Origin: Citrobacter sp. 18056 | GTDB lineage: Bacteria; Pseudomonadota; Gammaproteobacteria; Enterobacterales; Enterobacteriaceae | NCBI GenBank assembly: GCA_902706235.1 | Contig: CACSJR010000009.1 | Coordinates: forward strand, 1 to 64,000 | Reading direction: 5' to 3' | DNA length: 64,000 bases | Shown: in pieces, positions 43,314-54,396 of the stretch | How positions within the stretch are numbered: position 1 is the stretch's first letter | Layout: the number at the start of each line of letters is the position of its first letter | Made by a program: the position numbers and the translations under genes | The notes under the pieces: generated by a model | Database searches by the model: none | What the model saw: only the letters and a program-made list of their open reading frames with translations | What the model was told of the DNA's origin: nothing

Positions 43314-44453
43314 TTAGTACAGAGAATGGGTGTTGCGTTCAATGTCTTCTTTGGTGATACGACCAAACATCTTCCAGTAACACCAGGTGGTGTACAGCAG
43401 GATAATCGGAACGAACACCATGGCCGCGTAAGTCATCACGTTCAGCGTCAACTGGCTGGAGGTGGAATCCCACATGGTCATACTTGCATTCAGCATGGTG
43501 CTGGAAGGCATGATGAACGGGAACATGGCTACACCGGCAGTCAGGATGATGCACGCCAGAGTCAGTGAAGAGAAGATGAACGCCCAGGCGCCCTTCTCGG
43601 CACGTGACATGACAACAGTCAGCAGCGGCAGAACCACACCCAAAGCTGGGATTACCCACAGAATCGGCATGTTTTTAAAGTTCACCAGCCACGCACCGGC
43701 TTCACGAACCACTTCCTTTGTCAGCGGGTTAGACGGTGCCGTATGGTCCAGCGCAGATTTCACCACGTAGCCATCAATACCGTACATCACCCAAACGCCT
43801 GCCAGTGCGAAGCACACCAGCGTAACCAGCGCTGCAACCTGAGAAGTCGCACGAGCACGCAGATGCAGCTCGCCAACGGTACGCATTTGCAGATAGGTCG
43901 CGCCCTGAGTCAGGATCATCGCCACGCTAACAATACCGGCCAGCAGACCAAACGGGTTCAGCAGCTGGAAGAAATTGCCGGTGTAATAAAGACGCATGTA
44001 CTCATCGAGGTGGAACGGAACGCCTTGAAGAAGGTTACCGAACGCTACGCCAATCACCAGCGGTGGAACGAAGCTACCGATGAAGATGCCCCAGTCCCAC
44101 ATGTTGCGCCAGCGTTTATCTTCAATCTTGGAACGGTAATCAAAACCGACAGGACGGAAGAACAATGATGCCAGCACCAGAATCATCGCCACGTAGAAAC
44201 CAGAGAACGCCGCAGCGTAGATCATCGGCCAGGCGGCAAACAACGCGCCGCCTGCAGTGATCAGCCACACCTGGTTACCGTCCCAGTGCGGGGCGATGGA
44301 GTTGATCATGATTCGACGTTCGGTGTCGTTACGACCGAGGAAACGGGTGAGCATGCCCACCCCCATGTCGAAACCGTCGGCGACCGCAAAGCCAATCAGC
44401 AGAATGCCAACCAGCAGCCACCAGATAAAACGCAATACTTCATAATCGAACAT
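43314..44453 (-). CDS. cydB: Cytochrome bd-I ubiquinol oxidase subunit II, CydB (379 aa)
   Basis: Membrane subunit structurally similar to CydA but heme-free; nine hydrophobic segments with the opening FDYEVLRFIWWLLVGILLIG and the conserved DGFDMGVGML (about 25-34). Same length as E. coli. 15 bases after cydA. Confidence 0.97.
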   Translation of the reverse strand: MFDYEVLRFIWWLLVGILLIGFAVADGFDMGVGMLTRFLGRNDTERRIMINSIAPHWDGNQVWLITAGGALFAAWPMIYAAAFSGFYVAMILVLASLFFRPVGFDYRSKIEDKRWRNMWDWGIFIGSFVPPLVIGVAFGNLLQGVPFHLDEYMRLYYTGNFFQLLNPFGLLAGIVSVAMILTQGATYLQMRTVGELHLRARATSQVAALVTLVCFALAGVWVMYGIDGYVVKSALDHTAPSNPLTKEVVREAGAWLVNFKNMPILWVIPALGVVLPLLTVVMSRAEKGAWAFIFSSLTLACIILTAGVAMFPFIMPSSTMLNASMTMWDSTSSQLTLNVMTYAAMVFVPIILLYTTWCYWKMFGRITKEDIERNTHSLY

Positions 44454-44468
44454 TTGACGACTCCTGTC

Positions 44469-46037
44469 TTAGCGTGCCGGCTGAGTAGACGCTGGGGTCT
44501 GCTCAAAGTGGTAACGACCGGTTTTCAGGCTGCTTGGTCCCAGACGTGCAAACTTGAACATCAGGAACATTTCAGCCACCAGGAACACGGTGTAGAGACC
44601 ACAGATAAGCAGCATCGAGAAAAGCAAATCGCCGGTCGTCAGGGATGAGTTCGCCACAGCGGTTGGCAGAACTTCACCGATAGCCCAAGGCTGACGGCCA
44701 TATTCCGCCACAAACCAACCGGATTCGATAGCAATCCATGGCAGCGGGATCCCGTACAGCGCGGTGCGCAGCAGCCATTTTTTCTGACCGATACGGTTAC
44801 GAATCACCGACCAGAACGACGCCGCAATAATCAGCAGCATAATGATGCCGCAGCCAACCATGATACGGAAGGCGAAGTACAGCGGCGCAACCCGAGGAAT
44901 CGAGTCTTTGGTCGCCAGCTGAATCTGTGCTTCCGTCGCGTCAGAGACGTTCGGGGTATAGCGTTTCAACAACAGACCGTAACCCAGGTCTTTTTTCACA
45001 CTGTTGAACTCATCGCGAACGGTCTGATCGTTAGAACCAGAACGCAGCTGTTCCAGCAGAGAATACGCTTTCATCCCGTTACGGATACGCTCTTCATGCT
45101 GCGCCAGCAGGTCTTTCAGACCAGTAACCTGTTTATCGACCGAGCGGGTAGCAATGATGCCCAGCGCGTAAGGAATTTGAATTGAGAAGTGGTTTTCCTG
45201 CGCATCCTGGTCCGGAATACCAAACAACGTAAACGACGCCGGAGCCGGCTGCGTTTCCCATTCAGCTTCAATAGCGGCCAGTTTGGTTTTCTGCACGTCA
45301 CCCATTTCGTAACCGGATTCATCACCCAGCACGATAACGGAGAGGATAGCCGCCATACCGAAGCTCGCCGCGATGGCGAAAGAGCGCTTAGCGAACGGGA
45401 AGTCGCGGTTACGCAGCATATAGTAGGAGCTGATACCCAGGATGAACATCGCGCCACAAACGTAGCCAGAAGCCACGGTATGAACGAATTTCACCTGTGC
45501 AACAGGGTTCAGGATAAGCTCAGAGAAGCTCACCATTTCCATGCGCATGGTTTCAAAGTTGAAGTCGGAGGCGACTGGGTTTTGCATCCAGCCGTTCGCG
45601 ACGAGGATCCACAGCGCGGACATGTTTGAACCCAGCGCAACGAGCCATGTCACCGCCATATGCTGGACTTTGCCCAGACGGTCCCAACCGAAGAAGAACA
45701 GACCTACAAAGGTGGATTCGAGGAAGAAGGCCATCAGACCTTCAATGGCCAGCGGCGCACCGAAAATATCGCCCACATAGTGAGAAAAGTAAGACCAGTT
45801 AGTCCCGAACTGGAACTCCATGGTCAGACCGGTAGCCACACCCAGCGCAAAGTTGATACCAAACAACTTGCCCCAGAACTTGGTCATATCTTTATAAATC
45901 TGTTTGCCGGAAAGGACGTAAACCGTTTCCATAATGGCCAGCAGGAACGCCATACCGAGCGTCAGTGGCACAAAAAGGAAATGGTACATCGCGGTCAAGG
46001 CAAACTGTAAGCGCGACAGTTCGACTATATCTAACAT
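44469..46037 (-). CDS. cydA: Cytochrome bd-I ubiquinol oxidase subunit I, CydA (522 aa)
   Basis: Heme-bearing subunit of the high-affinity terminal oxidase. Heme ligand His19 lies in [16 protein letters not shown], His186 in [11 protein letters not shown], and Met393 is expected in FRIMVGCG; the quinol Q-loop with [12 protein letters not shown] (about 250-262) is present. Start at 46037 ([11 protein letters not shown]) as in E. coli; an extra Met one codon before is less likely. Confidence 0.98.
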   Translation of the reverse strand: MLDIVELSRLQFALTAMYHFLFVPLTLGMAFLLAIMETVYVLSGKQIYKDMTKFWGKLFGINFALGVATGLTMEFQFGTNWSYFSHYVGDIFGAPLAIEGLMAFFLESTFVGLFFFGWDRLGKVQHMAVTWLVALGSNMSALWILVANGWMQNPVASDFNFETMRMEMVSFSELILNPVAQVKFVHTVASGYVCGAMFILGISSYYMLRNRDFPFAKRSFAIAASFGMAAILSVIVLGDESGYEMGDVQKTKLAAIEAEWETQPAPASFTLFGIPDQDAQENHFSIQIPYALGIIATRSVDKQVTGLKDLLAQHEERIRNGMKAYSLLEQLRSGSNDQTVRDEFNSVKKDLGYGLLLKRYTPNVSDATEAQIQLATKDSIPRVAPLYFAFRIMVGCGIIMLLIIAASFWSVIRNRIGQKKWLLRTALYGIPLPWIAIESGWFVAEYGRQPWAIGEVLPTAVANSSLTTGDLLFSMLLICGLYTVFLVAEMFLMFKFARLGPSSLKTGRYHFEQTPASTQPAR

Positions 46038-46373
46038 CATGACTCCTTGCTCATCGCATGAAGACTCCGAGAGTGGATCCCGTTAGAAAGGATTCACACG
46101 CATGCCCCAATACAAATTTATTTGCTTCCCGCTTCGCTGCCGCTGTCACGATGTGAAAACGACGATGAGCAAAGGTTACAAATACGTTAATAAAAAACCC
46201 AAATTGATCCCTTGAATATATTACGCCGTAAAACCCTTACAATAAACAGGTTTTTATTGAGTCGGATTTACGTTTTTCGACGTTGATCAATATATAGCTA
46301 AGATGACTCATTTCGACCACTTTGATCCGCGACAATTTACCGCTTTATCGTGCATTTTTCCAAGGTTTACATC

Positions 46374-46387
46374 TTGATTTAAATCAA
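46374..46387 (-). promoter_or_regulatory. FNR box upstream of cydA
   Basis: TTGATTTAAATCAA is a perfect TTGAT-N4-ATCAA site for the anaerobic regulator FNR, about 340 bases above cydA. Confidence 0.85.
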
Positions 46388-46498
46388 TTTTACAATTACA
46401 TGTTAATTGTGTATGCATTTGATGATGCATGGTAAAATCGATGTTAAGAACATGTTTTTATGATGGCGTTGACGGTTATCAAATAAGGGTAAATTAAA

Positions 46499-46663
46499 AT
46501 GAGGGGTCATTCATTTTTAACCACCGTCGCGATACGGTGTGGTGAAGGGTGGGGTCCGGGAGCAGGCAAAAGACTTTCCCCCTTTTTTCAGCGGATAAGT
46601 ATAGCTGCTTTTTATTACATTTCATTCACTGGAATGAGTTTTAAAATTAACACCACTACGTGA
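46499..46663 (+). CDS. Possible small protein upstream of cydA (54 aa)
   Basis: ATG preceded by AAGGG nine bases upstream opens a frame MRGHSFLTTVAIRCGEGWGP and ends SFKINTTT. It covers the hairpin segment described for this region, so coding and RNA-structure explanations compete. The family is not recognised and there is no coding support beyond the start context. Confidence 0.25.
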   Translation: MRGHSFLTTVAIRCGEGWGPGAGKRLSPFFQRISIAAFYYISFTGMSFKINTTT

Positions 46664-46719
46664 TTATCGGATAAAACAAAAACGACCACGCATTGCGTGG
46701 TCGGGTCTCGTTTGCGGAG

Positions 46720-49356
46720 TTATTCATCAATCCTGATGCGCCAGGTCCGTGATTGCCCTGGTCTGTAACGCACCGGCTCGCCAGGAATGTGGCTCCCTTC
46801 CCCGAGAGGTTGCTCATCCATGCGCGTTTCCTCGCACACCGGGTGATGATGATTAAACCTCATTACCGACTCACAGCATTCGCTGTCGGAGGGGTTGAAC
46901 AGCCGAATAATCAGCGCTTCGTCGTCTTCCGCTTTTTTCAATGCGCTGAGCTGACACCCTGTGGCCGGGAGCGTACACAGACTGAACGTTTCCGGCGCGG
47001 TAATTGCCGTCCGGTTCAGTTTCATCGCATCCCACGGGATTTTGTTGTAGCACTGCACTGGCGTCAGCCAGCTGCGCGCCTGCTGCGCCACGCCTGCATT
47101 CAACGCCGAGCCACTGAACGGCAGCAGGCTGAAACGGCAATGCAGTTCGCCGCGTACCTGGGAATCCGGCACCGGCATTTTGATGCCTGAAGGACGCCCA
47201 GGCCGCAGCAGTAAATCTTCTTTACCCAGCAGCCCCACGCCGCGCAGCAACGTCAGGGCGAAGGCACTTTGCGTTTCACCGATGATTTCCACTTCGCGCA
47301 GACCTTCCGTGAACAGCGCCAGCCCATTCGGTCCTTGCTGAAGCGCGGCATAGTTGAGGAAATTCCACACCGGCACCGGCGCCTCTTTCCAGCCTTCGAC
47401 CTTCCAGACGTTCATCGCCTGATCCTGGACCGGGCGATTAAGCGAACCAAACTGGGTATCCGTCAACACACTTTCCGCTTTATACGGGACGGGAATGCGC
47501 ACCCGCACGCGGTGATCGTCAGCCTGATTCAGCACCTTCACATCAAACTCCACCCGACGGCCGTGATGGTTGAGAGTGATGGTGGTTTCGCAGGCCAATG
47601 ACCCGCTAGTTTGACGTGCTGAACGTTCCGCCAGATTTAGCGGCACCGCCAGAGTAGAACGTATCAGCGCCCTGCTCTGCCACGCATCATGCGACACAGA
47701 ATGCTGATGTGTGCCTTTCGCGCTGGTGAGTAACCACTCTTCCCGCGACGGCGAGTAGTCATACTCATCGCCGTCGTCAGAACCGTCTTCAAACTCCAGC
47801 AGGCGGTCATAAATCAGCCCGCTTTCCTTATCTTCCATTTTCAGCGTGCCGTCGTCATTCAGGCTGATACGCCAGAAGCTGTTTTCCAGTAGTGCGTCAC
47901 TCTGCGCCTCGACACTCACCAGTTGCCCTTCTTCACCCGCCAGCACCTGTAACGTCAACCAGCCCATCGCTGGCAGAACCTGACGCAGCTGAATGTCGTA
48001 TTCCATAAACGGCTCGTAGTTGCCGTAATGAACAATCTGGCGATCCACCAGGCCTGGGTCGATTTCACGTTTATCGCGGATAAAGTACGGCACATCCTGG
48101 CCGTCGCTGTCGGTCAGGCGGAAACGGCTGGCGCGCAGGCGGATAGTGGTGTTGATCACTTCATCGCGCGGCCACGGCATCAGATTGAACAGCGTCAGCT
48201 TGTCGCCCTCGCTGTGTGCCATGTTGTCGACGATTTTACGCATGTAGAAGGTGACCAGGCTGTCAGCCATGTCTTCCGCCAGCCAAAAGCGGCTCATGAT
48301 TTCCCGATGCACTTTGTCGCTACAGCAGCAGCCGATGCTGTCGTGGGCGTGATTTTTGAGGATCTCTTTCCACATTTTTTCCAGCAAGCCGTGGTGATAT
48401 TCAAAACCGAGCGTCCAGGCCAGCGCCGCCAGCGGTTCGAGCACATTGACAATTTTGTTCTCGATTCGCGCGTGGGCGATTTTGATGTCCATCCGCGTTG
48501 AACCGATGGTGCGGTGAACGCGCATATATTTGCCGTCGTTGAACTCCCCGGTTAGCGTTGCCAGCGCATCTCGCTGCTTTTCAATCCGCTCAAATATCTC
48601 CTCAAAACGGCTCAGCACAAATTCACGCTGCGGATAAATTTCCCGCAGTTTGTCCATCACCGCAAAAATGTTCTGCTGGAGCGGCATCTGATCGTGACCA
48701 TTCGGCAGCAAAATCTCTTTGGTTTGCGAGGCTTTTTCCAGCACCTCAAAATAACTATCGAGGCGTTTTCGCAGGCCCGCTTCATCCTCCGGTAAGTACT
48801 TACCAATCGCGTAGCCCAGCGGTAGTACCTGCGCCGTCACTTCGCTGCCGTCCTGACTGCGCCACAGAAACTCCGTTTTATCTGTGCCGTGACGCTCCGA
48901 ACAACCGCGCCAAAACATTGCCCGTTTAATACCAAAACCGTTATAGATGTGCGGCAATTGGCCCGACATGCCGAAGGAATCCGGCAGATAGCCAATTTTC
49001 ATCGGCTCGCCGAACGACAGGCAATCGCGCATGCCGTACATCAAATTGCGGACAATCGATTCGCCGGCCACAACCGTGGTATCCGTTTGCGTGTACCACG
49101 GCCCGATAATCAGCTTTCCAGCCTGAACCAACGCTTTTACACGGGTGTGATTTTCCGGCTTAACGGCAAAGTAATCCTCGAGAATAGCGGTTTGCCCATC
49201 GAGCACGTAATACTTGTATTCCGGGTCCTGCTCCAGACGAGTCAGGATCTCTTCCATATTGTTGACCAGCAAAATGCGTGACTCTTCGGTGGTGAAGTAC
49301 CACTCACGGTCCCAGTGCATATGCGGCGTGATGTGAACGCGAGATACAGCTTTCAT
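46720..49356 (-). CDS. mngB: Alpha-mannosidase MngB, glycoside hydrolase family 38 (878 aa)
   Basis: Cytoplasmic enzyme that splits 2-O-(6-phospho-alpha-mannosyl)-D-glycerate to mannose-6-phosphate and glycerate. The GH38 N-terminal [10 protein letters not shown] (about 12-21, zinc His and Asp) and the nucleophile region [14 protein letters not shown] (about 147-160) are present. Length 877 in E. coli. 17 bases after mngA; last gene of the operon. Confidence 0.96.
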   Translation of the reverse strand: MKAVSRVHITPHMHWDREWYFTTEESRILLVNNMEEILTRLEQDPEYKYYVLDGQTAILEDYFAVKPENHTRVKALVQAGKLIIGPWYTQTDTTVVAGESIVRNLMYGMRDCLSFGEPMKIGYLPDSFGMSGQLPHIYNGFGIKRAMFWRGCSERHGTDKTEFLWRSQDGSEVTAQVLPLGYAIGKYLPEDEAGLRKRLDSYFEVLEKASQTKEILLPNGHDQMPLQQNIFAVMDKLREIYPQREFVLSRFEEIFERIEKQRDALATLTGEFNDGKYMRVHRTIGSTRMDIKIAHARIENKIVNVLEPLAALAWTLGFEYHHGLLEKMWKEILKNHAHDSIGCCCSDKVHREIMSRFWLAEDMADSLVTFYMRKIVDNMAHSEGDKLTLFNLMPWPRDEVINTTIRLRASRFRLTDSDGQDVPYFIRDKREIDPGLVDRQIVHYGNYEPFMEYDIQLRQVLPAMGWLTLQVLAGEEGQLVSVEAQSDALLENSFWRISLNDDGTLKMEDKESGLIYDRLLEFEDGSDDGDEYDYSPSREEWLLTSAKGTHQHSVSHDAWQSRALIRSTLAVPLNLAERSARQTSGSLACETTITLNHHGRRVEFDVKVLNQADDHRVRVRIPVPYKAESVLTDTQFGSLNRPVQDQAMNVWKVEGWKEAPVPVWNFLNYAALQQGPNGLALFTEGLREVEIIGETQSAFALTLLRGVGLLGKEDLLLRPGRPSGIKMPVPDSQVRGELHCRFSLLPFSGSALNAGVAQQARSWLTPVQCYNKIPWDAMKLNRTAITAPETFSLCTLPATGCQLSALKKAEDDEALIIRLFNPSDSECCESVMRFNHHHPVCEETRMDEQPLGEGSHIPGEPVRYRPGQSRTWRIRIDE

Positions 49357-49373
49357 CTTCGTTTCCTGTTCAG

Positions 49374-51290
49374 TTAAGGCATGACGCTGTCGGGAATATA
49401 TTTACCGGCTTTGACTGCCTGGCGACGCCAGAGGACAAGCACGCAGGTAGAGATAGCCGCGCCAATAATGGCTGAGGCAAACCAGCCCACGGCGGCCAGC
49501 ACGCCACCGAGACCGCCATCGTGCAGTAAAAAGAGTGAGAAAATACCGGCGCCCGGCGTCGACAGACCGATATTCATGCTGCCCACCAGCGCGCCGGTCA
49601 CCATCGAGCCCAGCACAAACGAGCCAATCACCCGGAGCGGATCTTCAATCGCCATCGGAATTGCCCCTTCGGTAATGCCCGCCAGACCGAGCAGCCAGGT
49701 CGATTTGCCGGTTTCAATTTCGAACGTTTTAAACAGACGAGGCGCAATCAGGGTGGAAGCGGTGACGGTGAAGGCCGAAACCATTTTCACCGAGGCAAAA
49801 ATCGCATACGGGCCGTAAACACCGTTGGCCATCGCCCCCAGACAGAAGGCATATGCCGCTTTGTTGACCGGGCCGCCAAGGTCGAACGAGCACATGAAGC
49901 CGAGGATCGCGCCCAATACCAGCGCGTTGGACCCCGATAGGCCATTCAACCATGCGGTTAAACCGTTGTTTACCCACGCCACGGGTTCGCCGACTACGAA
50001 CAACATCAGGCTGCCCGCGCCGAGGGTACCGAGAACCGGATAGAGGTAATAGGTCAGAAAACCGTTGTAGCGGTTATTGAGACGGATATGGTTTTTCACC
50101 CAGCGCATCAGATAGCCCGCAATCAGGCCGCCCGCCACTGCGCCAAGGAAGCCGGAGCCAATCATGTTCGCCGCAAGCCCAGCCGCAAAGCCCGGTGCCA
50201 GCGCGGGTTTGTCGGCCAGAGAATAAGCCGTGTAGGCCGCCAGAACCGGCACCATGAGTGTGCCCAGCATGCCCCCGCCTAACTTGCGGTACATCCACAA
50301 CCACGAGTTTTCCTGATCAAACAGATGTTGCAAGCCAAACATTTGCGCCAGAAGAACCGCCACCGCCAGCACGGTGCCGCCCGCAACGATCAACGGCACG
50401 GCAAACGAAATACCGCTCAGTAGCGCCTGTTTCAGTTCGGTCTTCACGCTTTTCTTCTCGTGACTTTCGCTCTGAAGCTGGCGCTGTTCTGTAGACGGTT
50501 TCAGCGTCAGCGCCTGCTCGATAAGCGCTTCGGCATGGCGAATCGGCTCGGCCACTGGCACCGTCATCGACGGGATCCCGTTGAAACGTTCGGATTCTTT
50601 AACCGCCACTTCGGTCGCAAAAATGCAGGCCCGGGCACTATTCAACTGTTCGGCAGTCAGGCGGTTTTCGATTCCGTTCGCGCCCTGCCGCTCGACACAG
50701 ACGTTGATGCCGAGTTTCTGCCCGGCTTTTTCCAGATATTCAGCTGCCATATAGGTGTGTGCGATGCCAGCCGGACAGGCGGTCACGCAGACGATGGTTG
50801 GGGCGTTTTTCACAACGGGCGCGTCTGCCACATCCGGCGGCGCGTCCAGCACCCGCAATAATTCTTCCGCTGAGGTGGCCGCACACACGGCGGCACGCAC
50901 CTCATCGTCCACCAGCCGGGACGTCAGCGCCGTGAGCAGCTGCATGTGTGTGGAACCCGCCTGCGCGGGCGGGATAGCCAGCAGCACAACCAGGTTCACC
51001 TCCTCCTCGCCGTCCACGCCTTCCCACAGAATGGGCTCTGAGAGCGTCGCCACGGCAAACGCGGCTTCGTTTACGGCAAGACTTTTACCGTGCGGCACCG
51101 CCAGTCCCTCGCCCAGCGCCGTCGGCCCTTCACTTTCACGGGCAAACACATCAGCCAGAAAACCATCCAGGCTGGAAATTTTATCGAGCGCTTCCAGCCG
51201 GCTAGCCAAAGCACGGATCGTTTCATCGCGGCAGGTAAAAGTGGCCTGCAAGCAGAGTGCATCCGGGTGCGTTAACGTCGTCAGGTTCAT
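49374..51290 (-). CDS. mngA: PTS system 2-O-alpha-mannosyl-D-glycerate EIIABC component MngA (638 aa)
   Basis: Imports and phosphorylates mannosylglycerate. Domains in order: EIIA of the fructose type (about 1-145, active His in GLAVPHGKS), EIIB (about 165-260, active Cys in [18 protein letters not shown]) and EIIC (about 285-638, many membrane helices). The start at 51290 ([13 protein letters not shown]) is chosen by comparison; a GTG/ATG a little upstream is possible, since E. coli annotation is longer. Confidence 0.96.
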   Translation of the reverse strand: MNLTTLTHPDALCLQATFTCRDETIRALASRLEALDKISSLDGFLADVFARESEGPTALGEGLAVPHGKSLAVNEAAFAVATLSEPILWEGVDGEEEVNLVVLLAIPPAQAGSTHMQLLTALTSRLVDDEVRAAVCAATSAEELLRVLDAPPDVADAPVVKNAPTIVCVTACPAGIAHTYMAAEYLEKAGQKLGINVCVERQGANGIENRLTAEQLNSARACIFATEVAVKESERFNGIPSMTVPVAEPIRHAEALIEQALTLKPSTEQRQLQSESHEKKSVKTELKQALLSGISFAVPLIVAGGTVLAVAVLLAQMFGLQHLFDQENSWLWMYRKLGGGMLGTLMVPVLAAYTAYSLADKPALAPGFAAGLAANMIGSGFLGAVAGGLIAGYLMRWVKNHIRLNNRYNGFLTYYLYPVLGTLGAGSLMLFVVGEPVAWVNNGLTAWLNGLSGSNALVLGAILGFMCSFDLGGPVNKAAYAFCLGAMANGVYGPYAIFASVKMVSAFTVTASTLIAPRLFKTFEIETGKSTWLLGLAGITEGAIPMAIEDPLRVIGSFVLGSMVTGALVGSMNIGLSTPGAGIFSLFLLHDGGLGGVLAAVGWFASAIIGAAISTCVLVLWRRQAVKAGKYIPDSVMP

Positions 51291-51480
51291 CACGATCCTC
51301 ACTCTCAAAGTGTAAAAACGGCCAGTCAGCCATTCAGTTAGGAGGATCTTGCCAGATAAAATAATACATTTATGTGATCACTTTCTCTTAACTAGATAAT
51401 TTGTATTTGATTTGTATTATTTACAAGTGCGGTCAAGCAGGCATAATTCGTATTATCAATGTAGTGAATAGGCAGACAAC

Positions 51481-52197
51481 ATGACCAAAAAACCGATGTA
51501 TCGGCAGATTGCTGATACCCTGCGTGAACGCGTGCAGCGCGGCGAATTAAAGCCCGGCGATGCGCTACCCACCGAGTCTGCCCTACAAGAAGAGTTTGCC
51601 GTGAGCCGCGTGACCGTGCGCCAGGCGCTGAAACAACTCACCCAGGAAGCCATTATCGAGAGCATTCAGGGCAGCGGGTCATACGTTAAGGCTGAGCGGG
51701 TCAATTACGATATCTATCAGCTCACCAGTTTTTACGAAAAGCTGATTGACCGAAACGTGGAAACGCACAGCAACGTGCGGGTTTTCGAGGCAATTGATGC
51801 CTGTCAGGAGATGGCGGAAAAACTGCAAGTCGCAGTGGGCGAGAAAATCTGGCACGTCAAACGTGTGCGTTTTATTCAGCAAAAACCGGTCACGCTGGAA
51901 GAAACCTGGATGCCGTTGACGCTGTTTCCCGATCTCACCTGGCAGGTGATGGAAAACTCCAAATATCATTTTATCGAGGCCGTCAAAAAATTGGTTATTG
52001 ACCGCAGCGAGCAGGAAATCGTGCCAATAATGCCGTCGGAAGAAGCCGTGACATTGCTCGGCTTAGACCCCAACCAGCCGATTCTGGAAAAAATCTCACG
52101 CGGCTATCTGGATGACGGAAAAGTCTTTGAATACAGCCGCAATGCTTTCAAAAGTGACGATTACAAATTCACCCTGGTCGCCAAACGCAGGCAATAA
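51481..52197 (+). CDS. mngR: Mannosylglycerate operon repressor MngR (FarR), GntR family (238 aa)
   Basis: N-terminal GntR winged helix (about 8-68: RGELKPGDALPTESALQEEF, SRVTVRQALKQL) and a UTRA ligand domain (about 85-230) ending GYLDDGKVFEYSRNAFKSDD. It is divergent from mngA across 190 bases of AT-rich DNA where its operators should lie. Only 238 residues, two shorter than in E. coli. Confidence 0.95.
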   Translation: MTKKPMYRQIADTLRERVQRGELKPGDALPTESALQEEFAVSRVTVRQALKQLTQEAIIESIQGSGSYVKAERVNYDIYQLTSFYEKLIDRNVETHSNVRVFEAIDACQEMAEKLQVAVGEKIWHVKRVRFIQQKPVTLEETWMPLTLFPDLTWQVMENSKYHFIEAVKKLVIDRSEQEIVPIMPSEEAVTLLGLDPNQPILEKISRGYLDDGKVFEYSRNAFKSDDYKFTLVAKRRQ

Positions 52198-52275
52198 AAA
52201 AGGCCACTGCTAAAGTGGCCAACCATGTCGAAAACGGACATATAAAGCTCCCCGCATGGGGAGCAGAGAGGATTA
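52194..52275 (-). ncRNA. sdhX: SdhX (RybD)-like sRNA from the sucD 3' UTR
   Basis: After the sucD stop the minus strand forms GCTCCCC-ATGC-GGGGAGC (52264-52247), a short unpaired stretch TTTATATGTCCGTTTTCGAC, then the terminator GGCCAC-TTTAGCA-GTGGCC and six T's (52220-52196). In E. coli the sRNA SdhX is cut from exactly this place and regulates acetate kinase and other mRNAs. The identification rests on position and architecture; the 5' end is set by analogy. Confidence 0.65.
52196..52220. terminator. Terminator of sdhCDAB-sucABCD (and probably of mngR)
   Basis: GGCCACTGCTAAAGTGGCC with an A-run on the left and T's on the minus strand. mngR ends at 52197 so the hairpin also lies in the mngR 3' end. 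Confidence 0.85.
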
Positions 52276-53145
52276 TCAGGCGATGATGGTTTTCAGCGCT
52301 TCGCCGATGTCTGCCAGGCTACGAACGGTTTTCACACCGGCCGCTTCCAGAGCGGCGAATTTCTCGTCCGCAGTCCCTTTCCCGCCGGCAATGATCGCGC
52401 CCGCGTGGCCCATACGTTTACCTTTCGGCGCAGTTACACCCGCGATGTAGCCGACAACCGGTTTGGTCACGTGTTCTTTGATGTAGGCTGCCGCTTCTTC
52501 TTCAGCGCTACCGCCGATCTCACCGATCATCACGATCGCTTCGGTCTGCGGATCTTCCTCGAACATTTTCAGGATATCGATGAAGTTAGAGCCAGGGATC
52601 GGGTCACCGCCGATGCCCACACAGGTGGACTGGCCGAAACCGTAATCGGTAGTCTGCTTAACCGCTTCATAAGTCAGGGTGCCTGAACGGGAAACGATAC
52701 CCACTTTACCCGGCTTGTGAATGTGGCCTGGCATGATGCCGATTTTGCTCTGACCTGGGGTGATAACACCCGGGCAGTTCGGGCCAATCATACGTACGCC
52801 AGCTTCATCCAGTTTCACTTTCACGGTCAGCATATCCAGAGTCGGGATGCCTTCGGTGATGGTGATGATGAGCTTAATGCCTGCGTCGATGGCTTCCAGA
52901 ATGGAGTCTTTGCAGAACGGAGCCGGAACGTAGATAACAGAGGCCGTTGCGCCCGTTGCTTCAACAGCTTCACGCACGGTGTTGAACACCGGCAGATCCA
53001 GGTGCGTGGTGCCGCCTTTGCCTGGCGTTACGCCGCCAACCATGTTGGTACCGTAAGCAATCGCTTGTTCAGAGTGGAAAGTCCCCTGGCTACCGGTGAA
53101 GCCCTGGCAGATAACCTTGGTGTTTTTATCAATTAAAATGGACAT
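52276..53145 (-). CDS. sucD: Succinyl-CoA synthetase alpha subunit SucD (289 aa)
   Basis: Binds CoA and carries the phosphohistidine. CoA-binding start [20 protein letters not shown]; the active His lies in [16 protein letters not shown] (about 246). Length 289 as in E. coli. Its ATG shares a base with the sucC stop codon. Confidence 0.98.
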   Translation of the reverse strand: MSILIDKNTKVICQGFTGSQGTFHSEQAIAYGTNMVGGVTPGKGGTTHLDLPVFNTVREAVEATGATASVIYVPAPFCKDSILEAIDAGIKLIITITEGIPTLDMLTVKVKLDEAGVRMIGPNCPGVITPGQSKIGIMPGHIHKPGKVGIVSRSGTLTYEAVKQTTDYGFGQSTCVGIGGDPIPGSNFIDILKMFEEDPQTEAIVMIGEIGGSAEEEAAAYIKEHVTKPVVGYIAGVTAPKGKRMGHAGAIIAGGKGTADEKFAALEAAGVKTVRSLADIGEALKTIIA

Positions 53146-54311
53146 TATTTCCCCTCCACTGCGGCAACGACCTGCTGAGCGGCATCCGTCAGACTTTTCG
53201 CTGCAATAATATTCAGACCGCTGTCGGCGAGTTTTTTCGCGCCGAGTTCAGCGTTGTTACCTTCCAGACGTACGACAACCGGCACGTTTACGCCGACTTC
53301 TTCAACAGCGCCGATGATGCCGTCAGCAATCAGATCGCAACGTACGATCCCACCGAAAATGTTAACCAGGACGGCTTTCACGTTGTCATCAGAGAGGATG
53401 ATTTTGAACGCTTCGGTTACGCGCTCTTTGGTTGCGCCGCCGCCCACGTCGAGGAAGTTAGCCGGTTCGCCGCCGTGCAGCTTAACGATGTCCATCGTAC
53501 CCATCGCCAGGCCTGCGCCGTTAACCATGCAACCGATGTTGCCGTCGAGTGCAACGTAGTTCAGTTCCCACTGTGCAGCCTGCGCTTCACGTGGATCTTC
53601 CTGAGACTGGTCGCGCATTTCACGCAGATCCGGCTGGCGGAACAGCGCATTGCCGTCAGCGCCGAGCTTGCCGTCGAGGCAAATCAGGTCGCCCTGCTTA
53701 GTGATAACCAGCGGGTTGATTTCGATCAGTGCCAGGTCACGATCCAGGAAGATGTTCGCCAGACCCATAAAGATCTTGGTGAACTGCTGAACCAGTTTGC
53801 CTTCCAGACCCAGTTTGAACGCCAGCTCGCGACCCTGATATGGCATAGGACCCGCCAGAGGATCGATAGCCACTTTGTGGATCAGGTGCGGGGTTTCTTC
53901 CGCAACTTTTTCGATTTCCACGCCGCCTTCAGTAGACGCCATGAACACCACGCGACGGGAGCTACGGTCAACCACAGCACCCAGATAGAGTTCTTTCGCG
54001 ATATCGGTCGCCGCTTCAACCAGAATCTGGTTTACCGGCTGGCCATTCGCATCTGTTTGATAGGTTACCAGGCGTTTGCCGAGCCAATGTTCTGCGAAAG
54101 CGCGAATGTCTTCTTTGCTGTTAACGACTTTAACGCCACCCGCTTTACCGCGGCCGCCAGCGTGAACCTGGCATTTCACGACCCAAGGGCCGGCGCCGAT
54201 TTTAGAAGCCGCTTCTTCAGCTTCACGCGGAGTTGAGCAGGCATAGCCTACTGGCGCAGGTAAACCGTAGCGGGCAAACAGCTGTTTGGCCTGGTATTCA
54301 TGTAAGTTCAT
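53145..54311 (-). CDS. sucC: Succinyl-CoA synthetase beta subunit SucC (388 aa)
   Basis: ATP-grasp subunit ([20 protein letters not shown] start; [16 protein letters not shown] at about 46-61 contacts nucleotide; LEINPLV at about 197-203 metal). Length 388 as in E. coli. Preceded by 85 bases containing the hairpin CCTCC-GGCCG-CAT-CCGGCC-GGAGG. Confidence 0.98.
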   Translation of the reverse strand: MNLHEYQAKQLFARYGLPAPVGYACSTPREAEEAASKIGAGPWVVKCQVHAGGRGKAGGVKVVNSKEDIRAFAEHWLGKRLVTYQTDANGQPVNQILVEAATDIAKELYLGAVVDRSSRRVVFMASTEGGVEIEKVAEETPHLIHKVAIDPLAGPMPYQGRELAFKLGLEGKLVQQFTKIFMGLANIFLDRDLALIEINPLVITKQGDLICLDGKLGADGNALFRQPDLREMRDQSQEDPREAQAAQWELNYVALDGNIGCMVNGAGLAMGTMDIVKLHGGEPANFLDVGGGATKERVTEAFKIILSDDNVKAVLVNIFGGIVRCDLIADGIIGAVEEVGVNVPVVVRLEGNNAELGAKKLADSGLNIIAAKSLTDAAQQVVAAVEGK

Positions 54312-54396
54312 GCGTTCTATCCACTATTTTGAGTATTATCATGATCATTTACCTCCAGGCCGCATCCGGCCCGGAGGACAGGTGATACAGGGCTTA

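Larger units (their letters stand above)
46041..46719. other. Long cydA upstream region
   Basis: About 680 bases between cydA and mngB. It holds an FNR box (46374-46387), ArcA-like AT-rich tracts such as ACATGTTAATTGTG around 46396-46411, and a structured segment at about 46518-46590 on the plus strand (ACCACCGT pairing with ACGGTGTGGT, then GGGGTC...GACTTTCCCCC and six T's). Multiple oxygen-regulated promoters are known here in E. coli. Confidence 0.7.
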
